Positions 1-6,200 of a stretch of DNA of 7,050 nucleotides are shown here, piece by piece (position 1 is the stretch's first letter; the number at the start of each line of letters is the position of its first letter). Under the pieces are notes generated by a model. That model worked only from the letters and a program-made list of their open reading frames with translations, searched no databases and had not been told where the DNA came from. A program made the position numbers and the translations under genes. The DNA is from Candidatus Thorarchaeota archaeon (GTDB taxonomy: Archaea > Asgardarchaeota > Thorarchaeia > Thorarchaeales > Thorarchaeaceae): NCBI GenBank assembly GCA_013138615.1, contig WTCK01000042.1, positions 1 to 7,050 of the forward strand, read 5' to 3'.

Positions 1-1
1 G

Positions 2-685
2 GATCTCACTCTGGCAGCTCCCAGTCTAGGCTTGGTGGACCCCAATAGCAACGTCAACGTGACCATCAACCTAGCAAATAGGCTTGATGTGGATGTTCAA
101 TTCAACGCCACTCCATTTGGCTACACATCACTGATCTTCGATGAGTCTTCAACACTGGTTCAAGCCGGTCCGGAGTCCACTTCGACTACTCTGATAACCG
201 CAACAACGACAAACTTCGGTTATACGAAAGTTATCTTCAATTTGAAGGATTTCAATACGCCTGTGGAACCCCATCCTGTATTGCTCATCGCGGGCGGCCT
301 TGTTTCGAATGTGACCGTGTCTACTGAAGACGAGGATGAGGGCTACTTCATTCGCATCCGTCTACTAAGAAACAACCTAGATGCACGCATGATTAGCTCT
401 GCAATTATCCAGTATGACAACGGCACTGGAGAAGACACGATCCCCCTTGAGAACTATGGGGATAGTTACGGCATGCTATTCGGCCCATTCACAACGAATG
501 CGACAACGATAACCTACATGATTAATGTAACAGACATCCTTGGAAACGTATTCAGTATCGAAGGAGTCATCAACGAGGGCGCTCCTGTGCCTCCGACTGT
601 CGACATTTGGCCCTCAATCCTGATTGGAGGCGGGTTGGTCGCAGTACTCGTTGTTGCATTGGTCTTTGCAAAGAGGAGGAAGTGA
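2..685 (+). CDS. C-terminal part of a membrane-anchored cell-surface protein (5' end outside window)
   Basis: The frame is open from the first bases of the window, so the TTG at 32 is probably not the start and the gene begins upstream. The visible product is about 227 residues. It is rich in Thr, Asn and Val with beta-strand-like alternation and has no recognised catalytic motif. Six N-glycosylation sequons (NVT, NAT, NVT, NGT, NAT, NVT) are spread along it, as is common in archaeal surface proteins. The last ~25 residues are a hydrophobic helix (around ILIGGGLVAVLVVALVFA) followed by the basic stop-transfer tail KRRK, so the bulk should lie outside the cell with a C-terminal membrane anchor. 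The stop TGA is at 683-685. The next gene, a permease, starts at or near this end on the same strand, suggesting co-transcription. Function is not recognised; extracellular Ig-like or S-layer-type domains are a guess. Confidence 0.75.
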   Translation, partial: DLTLAAPSLGLVDPNSNVNVTINLANRLDVDVQFNATPFGYTSLIFDESSTLVQAGPESTSTTLITATTTNFGYTKVIFNLKDFNTPVEPHPVLLIAGGLVSNVTVSTEDEDEGYFIRIRLLRNNLDARMISSAIIQYDNGTGEDTIPLENYGDSYGMLFGPFTTNATTITYMINVTDILGNVFSIEGVINEGAPVPPTVDIWPSILIGGGLVAVLVVALVFAKRRK

Positions 686-1742
686 CACGGAGGACAGTGA
701 AACCATCGAGATTCAGATTGATTTGCCTAAGCAATCCCCCGCAAGGCGGCTCTATGAGGTTAGATTCCTCATTTTGACTTTGCTACTCTTGGGCCTGATT
801 CTCTGGTTTCACGTCAATGTCCCGACTTTCAATCTCTCACTCTTCACCAGGGTGTTTGCCGGCATTTTCTTCGGTTCACTGATCTACCTTCTACTTGGCA
901 TTGTCATTGGCAGCATCGTAAAGGTATACGTACCACTCGACTCCGTGATGCTAAGAATTGCAAAGCATGAACGTGCAGGGGTAGTACTGGGGTCACTCCT
1001 AGGCGTGTTTATCCCAGTGTGCACTTGTGGTCTTCTACCCATCTTTGCCACGCTTGTTGAACAAAAAATGCCTAAACGTGCAGCATATGCATTCCTGTTC
1101 TCTGCGCCCGCAGCAAATCCAATAGTCTTTGTTGTAACAGCGTCTGTATTCGGCCTACAGTTGGCCATAATTCGTACGGTGTCAATGATAGTGCTGGGCA
1201 TTATTGGAGGCGTGCTTCTTGACATTCTACACGATGGTCCGATACTCTCTGAGAGAGTCGGCCTCGAAAAGACCGTTATCGGTGGTCGAACATTCGGACG
1301 ATCAAAGAATGTCGAACAAGTTATTTCAAACCCGCTTCAAGTGCTTTGGGACATTGGTGAGGAAACCTTGGAGGTTGGCAAGTACTACGTGTTCGCAGTT
1401 ACCATCTTGACTTTTCTTGTTGCAGTTCTTGACCAAGCCCTATTCTTTGACTTCTTCACTGGTAGCCTAATCTCCGTTCCAGTCGGAGCACTCATGGGTG
1501 TGCTGTTCTGCCTCTGTCCAACAGCAGATCCACCCATTGGCAAGACCTTTCAAGATCTTGGATTGAGTACGGGAGGTCTAGTGTCATTCTTCCTCGCAGG
1601 TCCATTGCTAGGAATGGCCTACGTGGGCATGATGTTTGGATACCTGAACAAGAAGATGATTTTTGCCTATCTCTTTCTCTCCGCAATACTAATCTTGGCA
1701 ATCGGCTATTTTGTAAATGGTCTTACAGGGGTGTTACTGTGA
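624..1742 (+). CDS. COG0701/DUF318 family polytopic permease (YraQ/ArsP-like)
   Basis: This is an integral membrane protein with about eight hydrophobic segments. It shows the duplicated signature of the DUF318 permeases, a family that includes the organoarsenical exporter ArsP. Numbering from 624, the first repeat holds the motif PVCTCGLLP (131-139) and FLFSAPAANP (157-166); the second holds LFCLCPTADPP (294-304) and SFFLAGPLLG (321-330). A hydrophilic loop lies at about 200-240. The Cys-x-Cys pairs and the Ser/Ala-Pro-Ala stretches sit where the family has its substrate-pathway residues. The stop is secure and overlaps the next gene by 4 bases. The start is not: TTG 624 lies inside the upstream gene, and the first ~16 residues merely shadow its membrane anchor. 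TTG 666 and TTG 723 are alternatives, and a strong GAGGAGG at 673-679 has no normal in-frame start at the usual distance. The substrate is unknown; metal, metalloid or a small solute are possible. Confidence 0.85.
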   Translation: MEAGWSQYSLLHWSLQRGGSDTEDSETIEIQIDLPKQSPARRLYEVRFLILTLLLLGLILWFHVNVPTFNLSLFTRVFAGIFFGSLIYLLLGIVIGSIVKVYVPLDSVMLRIAKHERAGVVLGSLLGVFIPVCTCGLLPIFATLVEQKMPKRAAYAFLFSAPAANPIVFVVTASVFGLQLAIIRTVSMIVLGIIGGVLLDILHDGPILSERVGLEKTVIGGRTFGRSKNVEQVISNPLQVLWDIGEETLEVGKYYVFAVTILTFLVAVLDQALFFDFFTGSLISVPVGALMGVLFCLCPTADPPIGKTFQDLGLSTGGLVSFFLAGPLLGMAYVGMMFGYLNKKMIFAYLFLSAILILAIGYFVNGLTGVLL

Positions 1743-2428
1743 AGCCGGTTGGAACGAGAGCCAATCACGGGTGGTTACTGATTGCCCTAGGTGTTACTAT
1801 CATTGTATTTCGGATTCAATTCGACACTCTGATGTCGCTAATCAACGGACCAATCCTCTTGTTTGCCGGGATAGCTGTAGTAGTGGGGCAATATCGTGAT
1901 CCGGAAGCAAGAACCTGTCAGGTATGTGCGGCAACTTCAAGTGAAAGCAAGATGGGTTTCAAGATGTCTGCAATCCCCCTCATTCTACCCATAATTCTGC
2001 TTATGATCACGACAATGATTGTGGTTGACGCTACGCATAGTGACGATTGGATAAACGATGTTGTGGGAGAGAAATACTTCGACGAGATTCCAGAGAACAG
2101 AACGGCAACGAACCTCTTCGAGCTCACCAATTTCGGCGAGAAGTACGATGGTCTATTCGTTGAAGTTAATGGCAGTATCCTTCAAAGACGAACTGATGGG
2201 TTCCAGATGCACCAGTACGTTCCACTGTGTACATGCTGTCCTCCAGTCGAGGTGACAATGTGGGTCTACTTCTCTGTTGATCCCAATCCAGACGACGTTT
2301 TCATTGTAGAAGAGGCTGAGCTTGGAAAGACCGACCTCTATCTTGTAATAGGCCAGTTCTACTTCGATGCGGAACAGAACTTCGCATCCCTACTGCTAAT
2401 ACATATGGAGCCTCTAGAGGAATCCTGA
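1739..2428 (+). CDS. Probable permease partner subunit, TIGR03943/DUF1980 (YcgQ)-like membrane protein
   Basis: The GTG start overlaps the permease stop (GTGA) and a purine-rich AGGGGTG lies just upstream, so translation is probably coupled. The 229-residue product has three hydrophobic helices (about 12-27, 34-50 and 77-97) and then a soluble domain of about 130 residues. Two cysteine motifs stand out: CQVC at 60-63 in the loop between helices 2 and 3, and CTCCPP at 164-169 in the soluble domain. In Bacillus the DUF318 permease YcgR is paired with YcgQ, whose C-terminal domain also carries a Cys-Cys motif. The layout here (permease, then small helices-plus-Cys-domain protein) matches that pairing, and I infer the family from layout and motif rather than from a search. 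The basic N-terminus suggests CQVC faces the cytoplasm and CTCC the outside, a plausible pair of metal or thiol sites flanking the membrane. Confidence 0.65.
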   Translation: MKPVGTRANHGWLLIALGVTIIVFRIQFDTLMSLINGPILLFAGIAVVVGQYRDPEARTCQVCAATSSESKMGFKMSAIPLILPIILLMITTMIVVDATHSDDWINDVVGEKYFDEIPENRTATNLFELTNFGEKYDGLFVEVNGSILQRRTDGFQMHQYVPLCTCCPPVEVTMWVYFSVDPNPDDVFIVEEAELGKTDLYLVIGQFYFDAEQNFASLLLIHMEPLEES

Positions 2429-2510
2429 TTATCCAAGGAAAAGGATATGGTGGTCAAGTCGAAGAGTTCTTCAGCAAGAGGTTTCCCTCAATCGCAGTTT
2501 GGTGTTGAGC

Positions 2511-3341
2511 ATGACTACTCTTCGGGATATCGTAAAGTACCTCAAGGATATTGCGCCACAGGAGTTCACCTTCCAAGGCCGTGAGAGTCGGGTCGAGGTT
2601 GGACCTCAGACTGACAGAGACCAAACAAAGACCACCATAAACAGAGTCACCATAGCCACATACGCTTCGGCAAAGATTGTTGCGACAGCATCGCAAAGCA
2701 AGGCGAATCTGCTTGTCACACACAGGCCTCTATTCCCTTTTGCAGTAGATCGTCTCACAGGCTTAGATCTCATCAGGGCTAGACTCCTAGCCAAGAATTA
2801 CATCTCAGCCTATGTAATTGGGAGCGCATGGATTGGCGTAGAGGGTGGTCTTAGTGACAGCCTTGCGGAATCCCTTGACCTGAATGCTGTGCGCGAGTTC
2901 ATAACCTACGGGGACTATGATCAGCTGGTCCCGATTGGAAGAGAATGTGAACCACCTAGTGAGATGAACCACTCTCGTTTAGTTAACTACGTGGCAGAGA
3001 AACTGAGCCTTGACACAGTCTTGTTTGCTGGAAGTTTGGATGATGACGTCGGGAGAATACTTGTGAGTCCAGGCTTCTACGTTGACATGCCTGAAATTCT
3101 TAGGGCTAAACAGCAAGATATTGGTACTATTATCACAGGCGAGCTGTCACCGGAGATTAGGCTGCTTGCAAATGAGGAGAATCTAAACACAATCGAGCTT
3201 GGTGGATTCGTATCAGAAGAGCCTGGAATGAAGCGATTAGGACATCAATTCCGAATGGAGATGCCAGAGTTGAACATAGAGTTTGTTGAATCCGCATCAA
3301 TTGCCAGGGCGCTTAGACCATACAGCGAAGACATGAAGTAA
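2511..3341 (+). CDS. Divergent NIF3 (DUF34) family protein with a degenerate metal site
   Basis: I start at ATG 2511 (276 residues); TTG 2499 is an in-frame alternative with no better ribosome site. Family features run in order. An N-terminal strand-helix region ends in LLVTHRPLFPF (67-77), matching the NIF3 segment 'II(S/T)HHPLxF'. GGLSDSLAESL (112-122) matches the 'GxNDxLAxxL' segment. IITGELSPEIRLL (207-219) and LGGFVSEEPG (230-239) match the C-terminal 'TGE..H' and 'GHxxSE' segments. Compared with Escherichia coli YbgI, the first His (H71) and final Glu (E236) are kept. The second His is Arg72, the Asp of the middle ligand aligns with Trp107, and the C-terminal His is Gly232. NIF3 proteins are usually di-metal hexameric toroids of debated function, often annotated as GTP cyclohydrolase I type 2; that enzymatic label should not be assumed here. 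It lies 82 bases after the transport operon and converges on the DUF89 gene. Confidence 0.8.
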   Translation: MTTLRDIVKYLKDIAPQEFTFQGRESRVEVGPQTDRDQTKTTINRVTIATYASAKIVATASQSKANLLVTHRPLFPFAVDRLTGLDLIRARLLAKNYISAYVIGSAWIGVEGGLSDSLAESLDLNAVREFITYGDYDQLVPIGRECEPPSEMNHSRLVNYVAEKLSLDTVLFAGSLDDDVGRILVSPGFYVDMPEILRAKQQDIGTIITGELSPEIRLLANEENLNTIELGGFVSEEPGMKRLGHQFRMEMPELNIEFVESASIARALRPYSEDMK

Positions 3342-3351
3342 CATTCTGGAA

Positions 3352-4227
3352 TTATCGTATCATCACGATATTCTTGTTTCGAGGACAACCCACATGTTGC
3401 GCAACCGGATTGCACTTTGTTCTCATGATATGAACCACTGGACATGCTAGTTCAAACTCTGTCAATGACTCGAAATTGCCCATCCCTTTAGCCACAATAA
3501 GCTCAGCTGACAAGAACCGTTTCTTGAATTCGTTAGAGCTGCGTTCAAGGTTGACGCCAATGGCCGGGGTTCCTGTGTCGATAACTTCGTCCGCATATTT
3601 GGAGAGTTCCACCTCATCTGCATCCATCATTGTGGCATCATTCAGGATTGGGCCACCCTTCACAACAGCAACCACTTTTGGCCCGATTTTCCTGATTTCA
3701 TCAATCAGAATGATATCAAGAACAACCTCTCCTGCATTATCCATCAGGTAGAGGATTTCCTCTGTGTTCTCACATAACTCTCGGAATTCGCTTACTTGGT
3801 CGATTGCCAGATCAGATTCAACATTTGCGATTATGTGCTTGAGTTCATCAAGACTGAAGTCCCGCCCTGATACATCAAACTCAATCGCATTTGCTGCTGC
3901 GGCAATCAGAGCAGCCATTCTGAATCTTGAGTGTGAATCTCCTGCCTTCTCAACCAACACCCTCAACTCAGGCAGAATCCCAAGGGCCATCTCATTCGAT
4001 TCGTGTTTGAGCTCTTTGTAGGGATCTTTTCCAGTCATTCTCTGAACCATAAGGTCTCTGTCTGTTCCGATGTTCGATGGCACTGACTCATCATTGAAAT
4101 TATCGCCTAGGAACTTCAGCATCTCTGTCACGACCTGCATCTGAAGTTCTGGATCATCCGTAGCAAGCTTGACTTGATTTATTGCTCTCTCAAGTAGACA
4201 GTGTGCACATTCGAGCGTAACCTTCAT
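3352..4227 (-). CDS. DUF89 family metal-dependent phosphatase (COG1578, ARMT1-like)
   Basis: The 291-residue protein has the hallmarks of archaeal DUF89 proteins: an N-terminal Cys-x-x-Cys (C7, C10), LMDNAGEVVLD (161-171) with the Asp-Asn metal pair D163/N164, KGGPILNDAT (190-199) supplying further acidic ligands, DTG (217-219), and KGMGNFE (247-253). In this family a divalent metal activates hydrolysis of sugar phosphates and related phosphometabolites, a 'damage-control' role shown for several members; the substrate of this one is unknown. Length is normal for the short, CxxC-bearing archaeal subgroup. ATG 4227 is preceded by GGGGATT, a modest ribosome site. The start lies 55 bases after the stop of the triose-phosphate isomerase gene on the same strand, so the two may be co-transcribed and triose or hexose phosphates are natural candidate substrates (inference). 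Its stop faces the NIF3 stop across 10 bases. Confidence 0.88.
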   Translation of the reverse strand: MKVTLECAHCLLERAINQVKLATDDPELQMQVVTEMLKFLGDNFNDESVPSNIGTDRDLMVQRMTGKDPYKELKHESNEMALGILPELRVLVEKAGDSHSRFRMAALIAAAANAIEFDVSGRDFSLDELKHIIANVESDLAIDQVSEFRELCENTEEILYLMDNAGEVVLDIILIDEIRKIGPKVVAVVKGGPILNDATMMDADEVELSKYADEVIDTGTPAIGVNLERSSNEFKKRFLSAELIVAKGMGNFESLTEFELACPVVHIMRTKCNPVAQHVGCPRNKNIVMIR

Positions 4228-4282
4228 CGCAATCCCCGTTTCCTATCGCCTGCTGGCACGTGTAATAAGTCAACGGAACCGG

Positions 4283-4966
4283 CTATTTCAGTAGCGGTCC
4301 GACAAGACCTCTAAGGACATCTCCAGGCGTATTCGACTTAGCAACTGCAGAGGCAAGAAGAACACCTTGAGCACCCAGTCTGATTGATGCCACCACATCA
4401 TCACCCGTGCTGATTCCCGCCCCACATAGGATTGTGACATCCTTGTTCACAACTCGGATTTGATCCACGCTGCCGCTAATTACTTCGGGTTTTGCCTGTG
4501 TCACCGAGATACCAGTACCAATGAGTTCTGGGGGCTCTATTGCGATTGCAGAAGGATTCAGCGCCGCCGCTGCAACACTCACTAGTGGATTGTTTGTGCA
4601 GACTATTGTATAGAGGCCAAGAGATTCAGCTTTTCGGATTGCATCTTCGATGTCTGCCAACTGCATTCTCTTCTCTGAGTGGTTGATCAGAGTGCCCGAA
4701 CATCCAGCCTCCACAAGGGTTTCGCCAAGCACATGGCCAGTGTAACGTCCTGGATCACCCGGGTCAAGATGTTGAGAGAACACAGGAATATCAACAGCGA
4801 GGCTTATTCTATGGATGTCCGGTATTTGGGGAGCGACAACCACAGAAACCCCACTCTCGTTTGAAACCTTCTCGCACATCTTCGCCAGAGCCACAGCTTT
4901 TTCGCCAGTGGCCTGTGGATATGTCTTGAAGTTCACAACGACAACTGGTAGTTCAATCTTGACCAT
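4283..4966 (-). CDS. tpiA: Triose-phosphate isomerase, archaeal type
   Basis: This enzyme interconverts dihydroxyacetone phosphate and glyceraldehyde 3-phosphate in glycolysis and gluconeogenesis, in the cytoplasm. At 227 residues it has the shortened archaeal length (bacterial enzymes are about 250). The full catalytic set is visible: N12 and K14 in VNFKTY, the electrophilic His96 in INHSEKR (95-100), and the catalytic base Glu144 in IEPPELIGTG (143-152), which begins the flexible loop. CGAGIS (181-186) and GVLLASA (201-207) form the phosphate-binding end of the barrel. The ATG at 4966 is preceded by GGGAGG about nine bases upstream, a good Shine-Dalgarno match that fixes the start. The DUF89 phosphatase gene follows after 55 bases. 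No key residue is missing. Confidence 0.96.
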   Translation of the reverse strand: MVKIELPVVVVNFKTYPQATGEKAVALAKMCEKVSNESGVSVVVAPQIPDIHRISLAVDIPVFSQHLDPGDPGRYTGHVLGETLVEAGCSGTLINHSEKRMQLADIEDAIRKAESLGLYTIVCTNNPLVSVAAAALNPSAIAIEPPELIGTGISVTQAKPEVISGSVDQIRVVNKDVTILCGAGISTGDDVVASIRLGAQGVLLASAVAKSNTPGDVLRGLVGPLLK

Positions 4967-4972
4967 AGTACT

Positions 4973-4982
4973 CTTCCTCCCG
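4973..4982 (-). promoter_or_regulatory. Ribosome binding site of the triose-phosphate isomerase gene
   Basis: Read on the - strand, GGGAGGAAG lies nine bases before ATG 4966. It is the clearest Shine-Dalgarno match on this strand and decides the start codon. Confidence 0.6.
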
Positions 4983-5027
4983 AGCTGTGAATCTCGAGCC
5001 TTCAGCGGTTGAGGTCGAGGGTGTCAT

Positions 5028-5042
5028 GTCTATTAAGCTTAC
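5028..5042 (-). promoter_or_regulatory. Possible TATA box for the triose-phosphate isomerase transcript
   Basis: Read on the - strand, GTAAGCTTAATAG resembles a weak archaeal TATA element with purine-rich sequence upstream. A start about 25 bases downstream would leave a leader of roughly 40 bases before ATG 4966. The match is poor and could be chance; the 134-base gap to the next upstream gene at least leaves room for a promoter. Confidence 0.25.
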
Positions 5043-5071
5043 TACCTTGTCAGATTTCTCTGAAATAGGAG

Positions 5072-5090
5072 AGGGGGTTGTATGTCCCCT
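5072..5090 (-). terminator. Short G/C hairpin downstream of the acidic-tailed protein gene
   Basis: AGGGG (5072-5076) pairs with CCCCT (5086-5090) around a nine-base loop. It lies 10 bases beyond the stop of the gene ending at 5101 and ahead of the triose-phosphate isomerase leader. No T-rich tract follows on the - strand, so a terminator role is only suggested by position. Confidence 0.25.
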
Positions 5091-5100
5091 GTGGGCTTTA

Positions 5101-5643
5101 CTATCTGGTCATGCCGATTAGGAGCTTAAGCAAAGGCACGCGGGCATAGCCTCTCCGATTCAGTCCACTGACATCTTTTCGGAGCTCAATTTTGATGAAC
5201 TTGCCAGCTTCGGGGTTCTTGTAGTATTTCATATAGAAATTCTGGAACTCTGAAAAAGTGGAGGCTCCAAGCAAATCTCCCACAGCATCATTCCCAAGGC
5301 GAATGTAGACATCTTCATCTGACACAGCGCCCGTTCCGGATTCCACCTCGCCTTTGGTCTTCTTGGCGAACCAAAAGCGCTCGCCCATTGCCATGAACTC
5401 AAGGGAGAATTCATCTGTGCCCTCGAGCCCTGCTGAGATATCAGGGTCATTAAACATGTACTTGAAACGGTCTGTCAATGAGGAGTGGTAAGGGATTGTA
5501 CCTGCTTCGACTGGTGCATCTTCTGCTTCTTCCGCAGCATCCGCTCCAGTTTCAATCTCGGCTTCATCAGAGGTTGAACTCTCAACCTTAGCATCCTTCT
5601 CGTCGTCGTCCTTTTTTCTCCCAAAAATCCGTCTCATAACCAT
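5101..5643 (-). CDS. Uncharacterised protein with acidic low-complexity N-terminus and possible SCP2-like domain
   Basis: I do not recognise this 180-residue protein firmly. It has three parts: a basic N-terminal patch (MRRIFGRKK, residues 3-11); an acidic, Glu/Ala/Asp-rich, probably disordered stretch (about 12-48); and a folded domain (about 50-180). The latter contains FSLEFMAMGERFWF, VYIRLGNDAVGDLLG and FIKIELRKDVSGLNRRGYA. The pattern of an aromatic strand, 'xIRLxxD' strand, helix and then a basic amphipathic C-terminal helix faintly recalls sterol-carrier-protein-2-like folds, which bind lipids; this is a weak analogy. There is no signal peptide or membrane helix, so it should be cytoplasmic. 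AAGGAG lies 11 bases before ATG 5643, which favours that start over the second ATG two codons later. It has intergenic gaps of 134 bases on both sides, so it may be transcribed alone. Confidence 0.75.
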   Translation of the reverse strand: MVMRRIFGRKKDDDEKDAKVESSTSDEAEIETGADAAEEAEDAPVEAGTIPYHSSLTDRFKYMFNDPDISAGLEGTDEFSLEFMAMGERFWFAKKTKGEVESGTGAVSDEDVYIRLGNDAVGDLLGASTFSEFQNFYMKYYKNPEAGKFIKIELRKDVSGLNRRGYARVPLLKLLIGMTR

Positions 5644-5753
5644 CGTCGTTCTGACTCCTTATTGTAATGAACATGCCAGAGGAACTGAACTTGCGCGCCT
5701 AGGATATGCCCTGCGCTAGATTCCACTGGTCACAGGTCTGTTTCTTTTCAGAA

Positions 5754-5762
5754 CTAAAAAGC
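5754..5762 (-). terminator. T-rich tract after the ribbon-helix-helix gene
   Basis: Read on the - strand, a CTTTTTAG run lies about 16 bases beyond the stop of the regulator gene. Archaeal RNA polymerase often stops at short U-rich tracts without a hairpin. The run is only five T's, so the call is tentative. Confidence 0.3.
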
Positions 5763-5777
5763 GTAGCTCGGAGGTAC

Positions 5778-6026
5778 TTATTGACCGGGCGTCTGATTCG
5801 GTGTCGGAACATCAATGACGCTATCCATCTTCTCAAGCATTGCGACCAAAGGCAGAGTATTGGAGTTTTTTCGATGGCCCCAAAGCTCATCCGCCAGAAG
5901 GTGGCGGATGGCGATTCGAATTACTTGAGAGGGGTTAGGGTACATCAGGTTCTTGATGAGCTTGTCCATGCCATCTACGTAGGATTCTGGTAAGCATATC
6001 GTTACTACTCTCAAGTCGCTTTGCAC
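5778..6026 (-). CDS. Ribbon-helix-helix (CopG/NikR-type) DNA-binding protein
   Basis: The 82-residue protein begins with the typical ribbon-helix-helix pattern. A short strand, RVVTICLPES (6-15), supplies base-contacting side chains. Helix A follows (YVDGMDKLIKNL, 16-27), then a turn with YPNPSQVIRIAIRHLL (29-44), whose 'PSxxIRxAIRxLL' form is the standard second helix. Such proteins bind palindromic operators as dimers. No NikR-type metal-binding domain is present; residues 45-82 are a short polar tail of unknown role. The start is GTG 6026: an in-frame TAG lies two codons upstream, so no longer start exists, and TTG 6014 is the only close alternative. The ribosome site (AGGT) is weak. No toxin gene follows, so an antitoxin role is not supported. 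A perfect inverted repeat 38 bases upstream suggests autoregulation. Confidence 0.88.
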   Translation of the reverse strand: MQSDLRVVTICLPESYVDGMDKLIKNLMYPNPSQVIRIAIRHLLADELWGHRKNSNTLPLVAMLEKMDSVIDVPTPNQTPGQ

Positions 6027-6063
6027 CGACTACCTATTGGACGCGAATCTAAAGAAGGGTTGT

Positions 6064-6083
6064 CTGATACGGGTGTGTATCAG
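6064..6083. promoter_or_regulatory. Perfect 7-6-7 inverted repeat, candidate operator of the ribbon-helix-helix protein
   Basis: CTGATAC at 6064-6070 and GTATCAG at 6077-6083 are exact reverse complements separated by six bases. The site lies in the divergent region, 38 bases ahead of the regulator start codon and 117 bases ahead of the parvulin start codon. A TATA-like element for the regulator sits immediately upstream on the - strand, so a bound dimer would block its transcription start. Binding is inferred from position and symmetry. Confidence 0.55.
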
Positions 6084-6084
6084 G

Positions 6085-6092
6085 ATAATACC
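6085..6092 (-). promoter_or_regulatory. Possible TATA element for the ribbon-helix-helix gene
   Basis: Read on the - strand, GGTATTATC is A/T-rich and lies about 60 bases before the GTG start. Transcription starting about 25 bases downstream would begin near 6063, at the far edge of the inverted repeat, leaving a leader near 37 bases. The match to the archaeal consensus is moderate. Confidence 0.3.
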
Positions 6093-6152
6093 GAGTAGGA
6101 GTTTAAGACTGCATAATGATCTTGCCAGTTGCTCTCTTCTCCCTCACGGCAT

Positions 6153-6168
6153 CCAAAAAAGTAAAAGA
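6153..6168 (+). promoter_or_regulatory. A-rich BRE/TATA-like element before the parvulin gene
   Basis: CCAAAAAAGTAAAAGA resembles a purine-rich factor-B element followed by a weak TATA box. A start about 25 bases downstream would fall near 6190 and give a very short leader before ATG 6201. A second A/T-rich candidate, TTTAAGAC, lies at 6102-6109. Confidence 0.3.
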
Positions 6169-6200
6169 CAACAGGCTTTGGCCATGGACAGGTTGTTATT

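Noticed and set aside
884..1225. Long open frame on the - strand inside the permease gene
   Set aside because: It is antisense to a clearly coding membrane protein, its product has no recognisable motif, and it is explained as a shadow frame.
2401..2510. Open stretch after the YcgQ-like gene that reads IIQGKGYGGQVEEFFSKRF in another frame
   Set aside because: It looks protein-like and could be a remnant, but it is short, lacks a start and runs out of the preceding gene's frame; chance cannot be excluded.
2447..2584. Possible 45-residue small gene starting at ATG 2447 after an AAAAGG sequence
   Set aside because: Most of it overlaps the NIF3 gene in another frame and the product shows no recognisable pattern.
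3476..4021. Two open frames on the + strand opposite the DUF89 gene
   Set aside because: They are antisense to well-supported motifs of the DUF89 protein and have Ser/Arg-rich, non-protein-like compositions.
5706..5993. 95-residue open frame on the + strand opposite the ribbon-helix-helix gene
   Set aside because: The - strand product has a clear ribbon-helix-helix fold pattern, while this one shows no motif and no good ribosome site.
5778..6026. Antitoxin half of a toxin-antitoxin pair
   Set aside because: Ribbon-helix-helix proteins are often antitoxins, but no toxin-like gene lies directly before or after it on the same strand.
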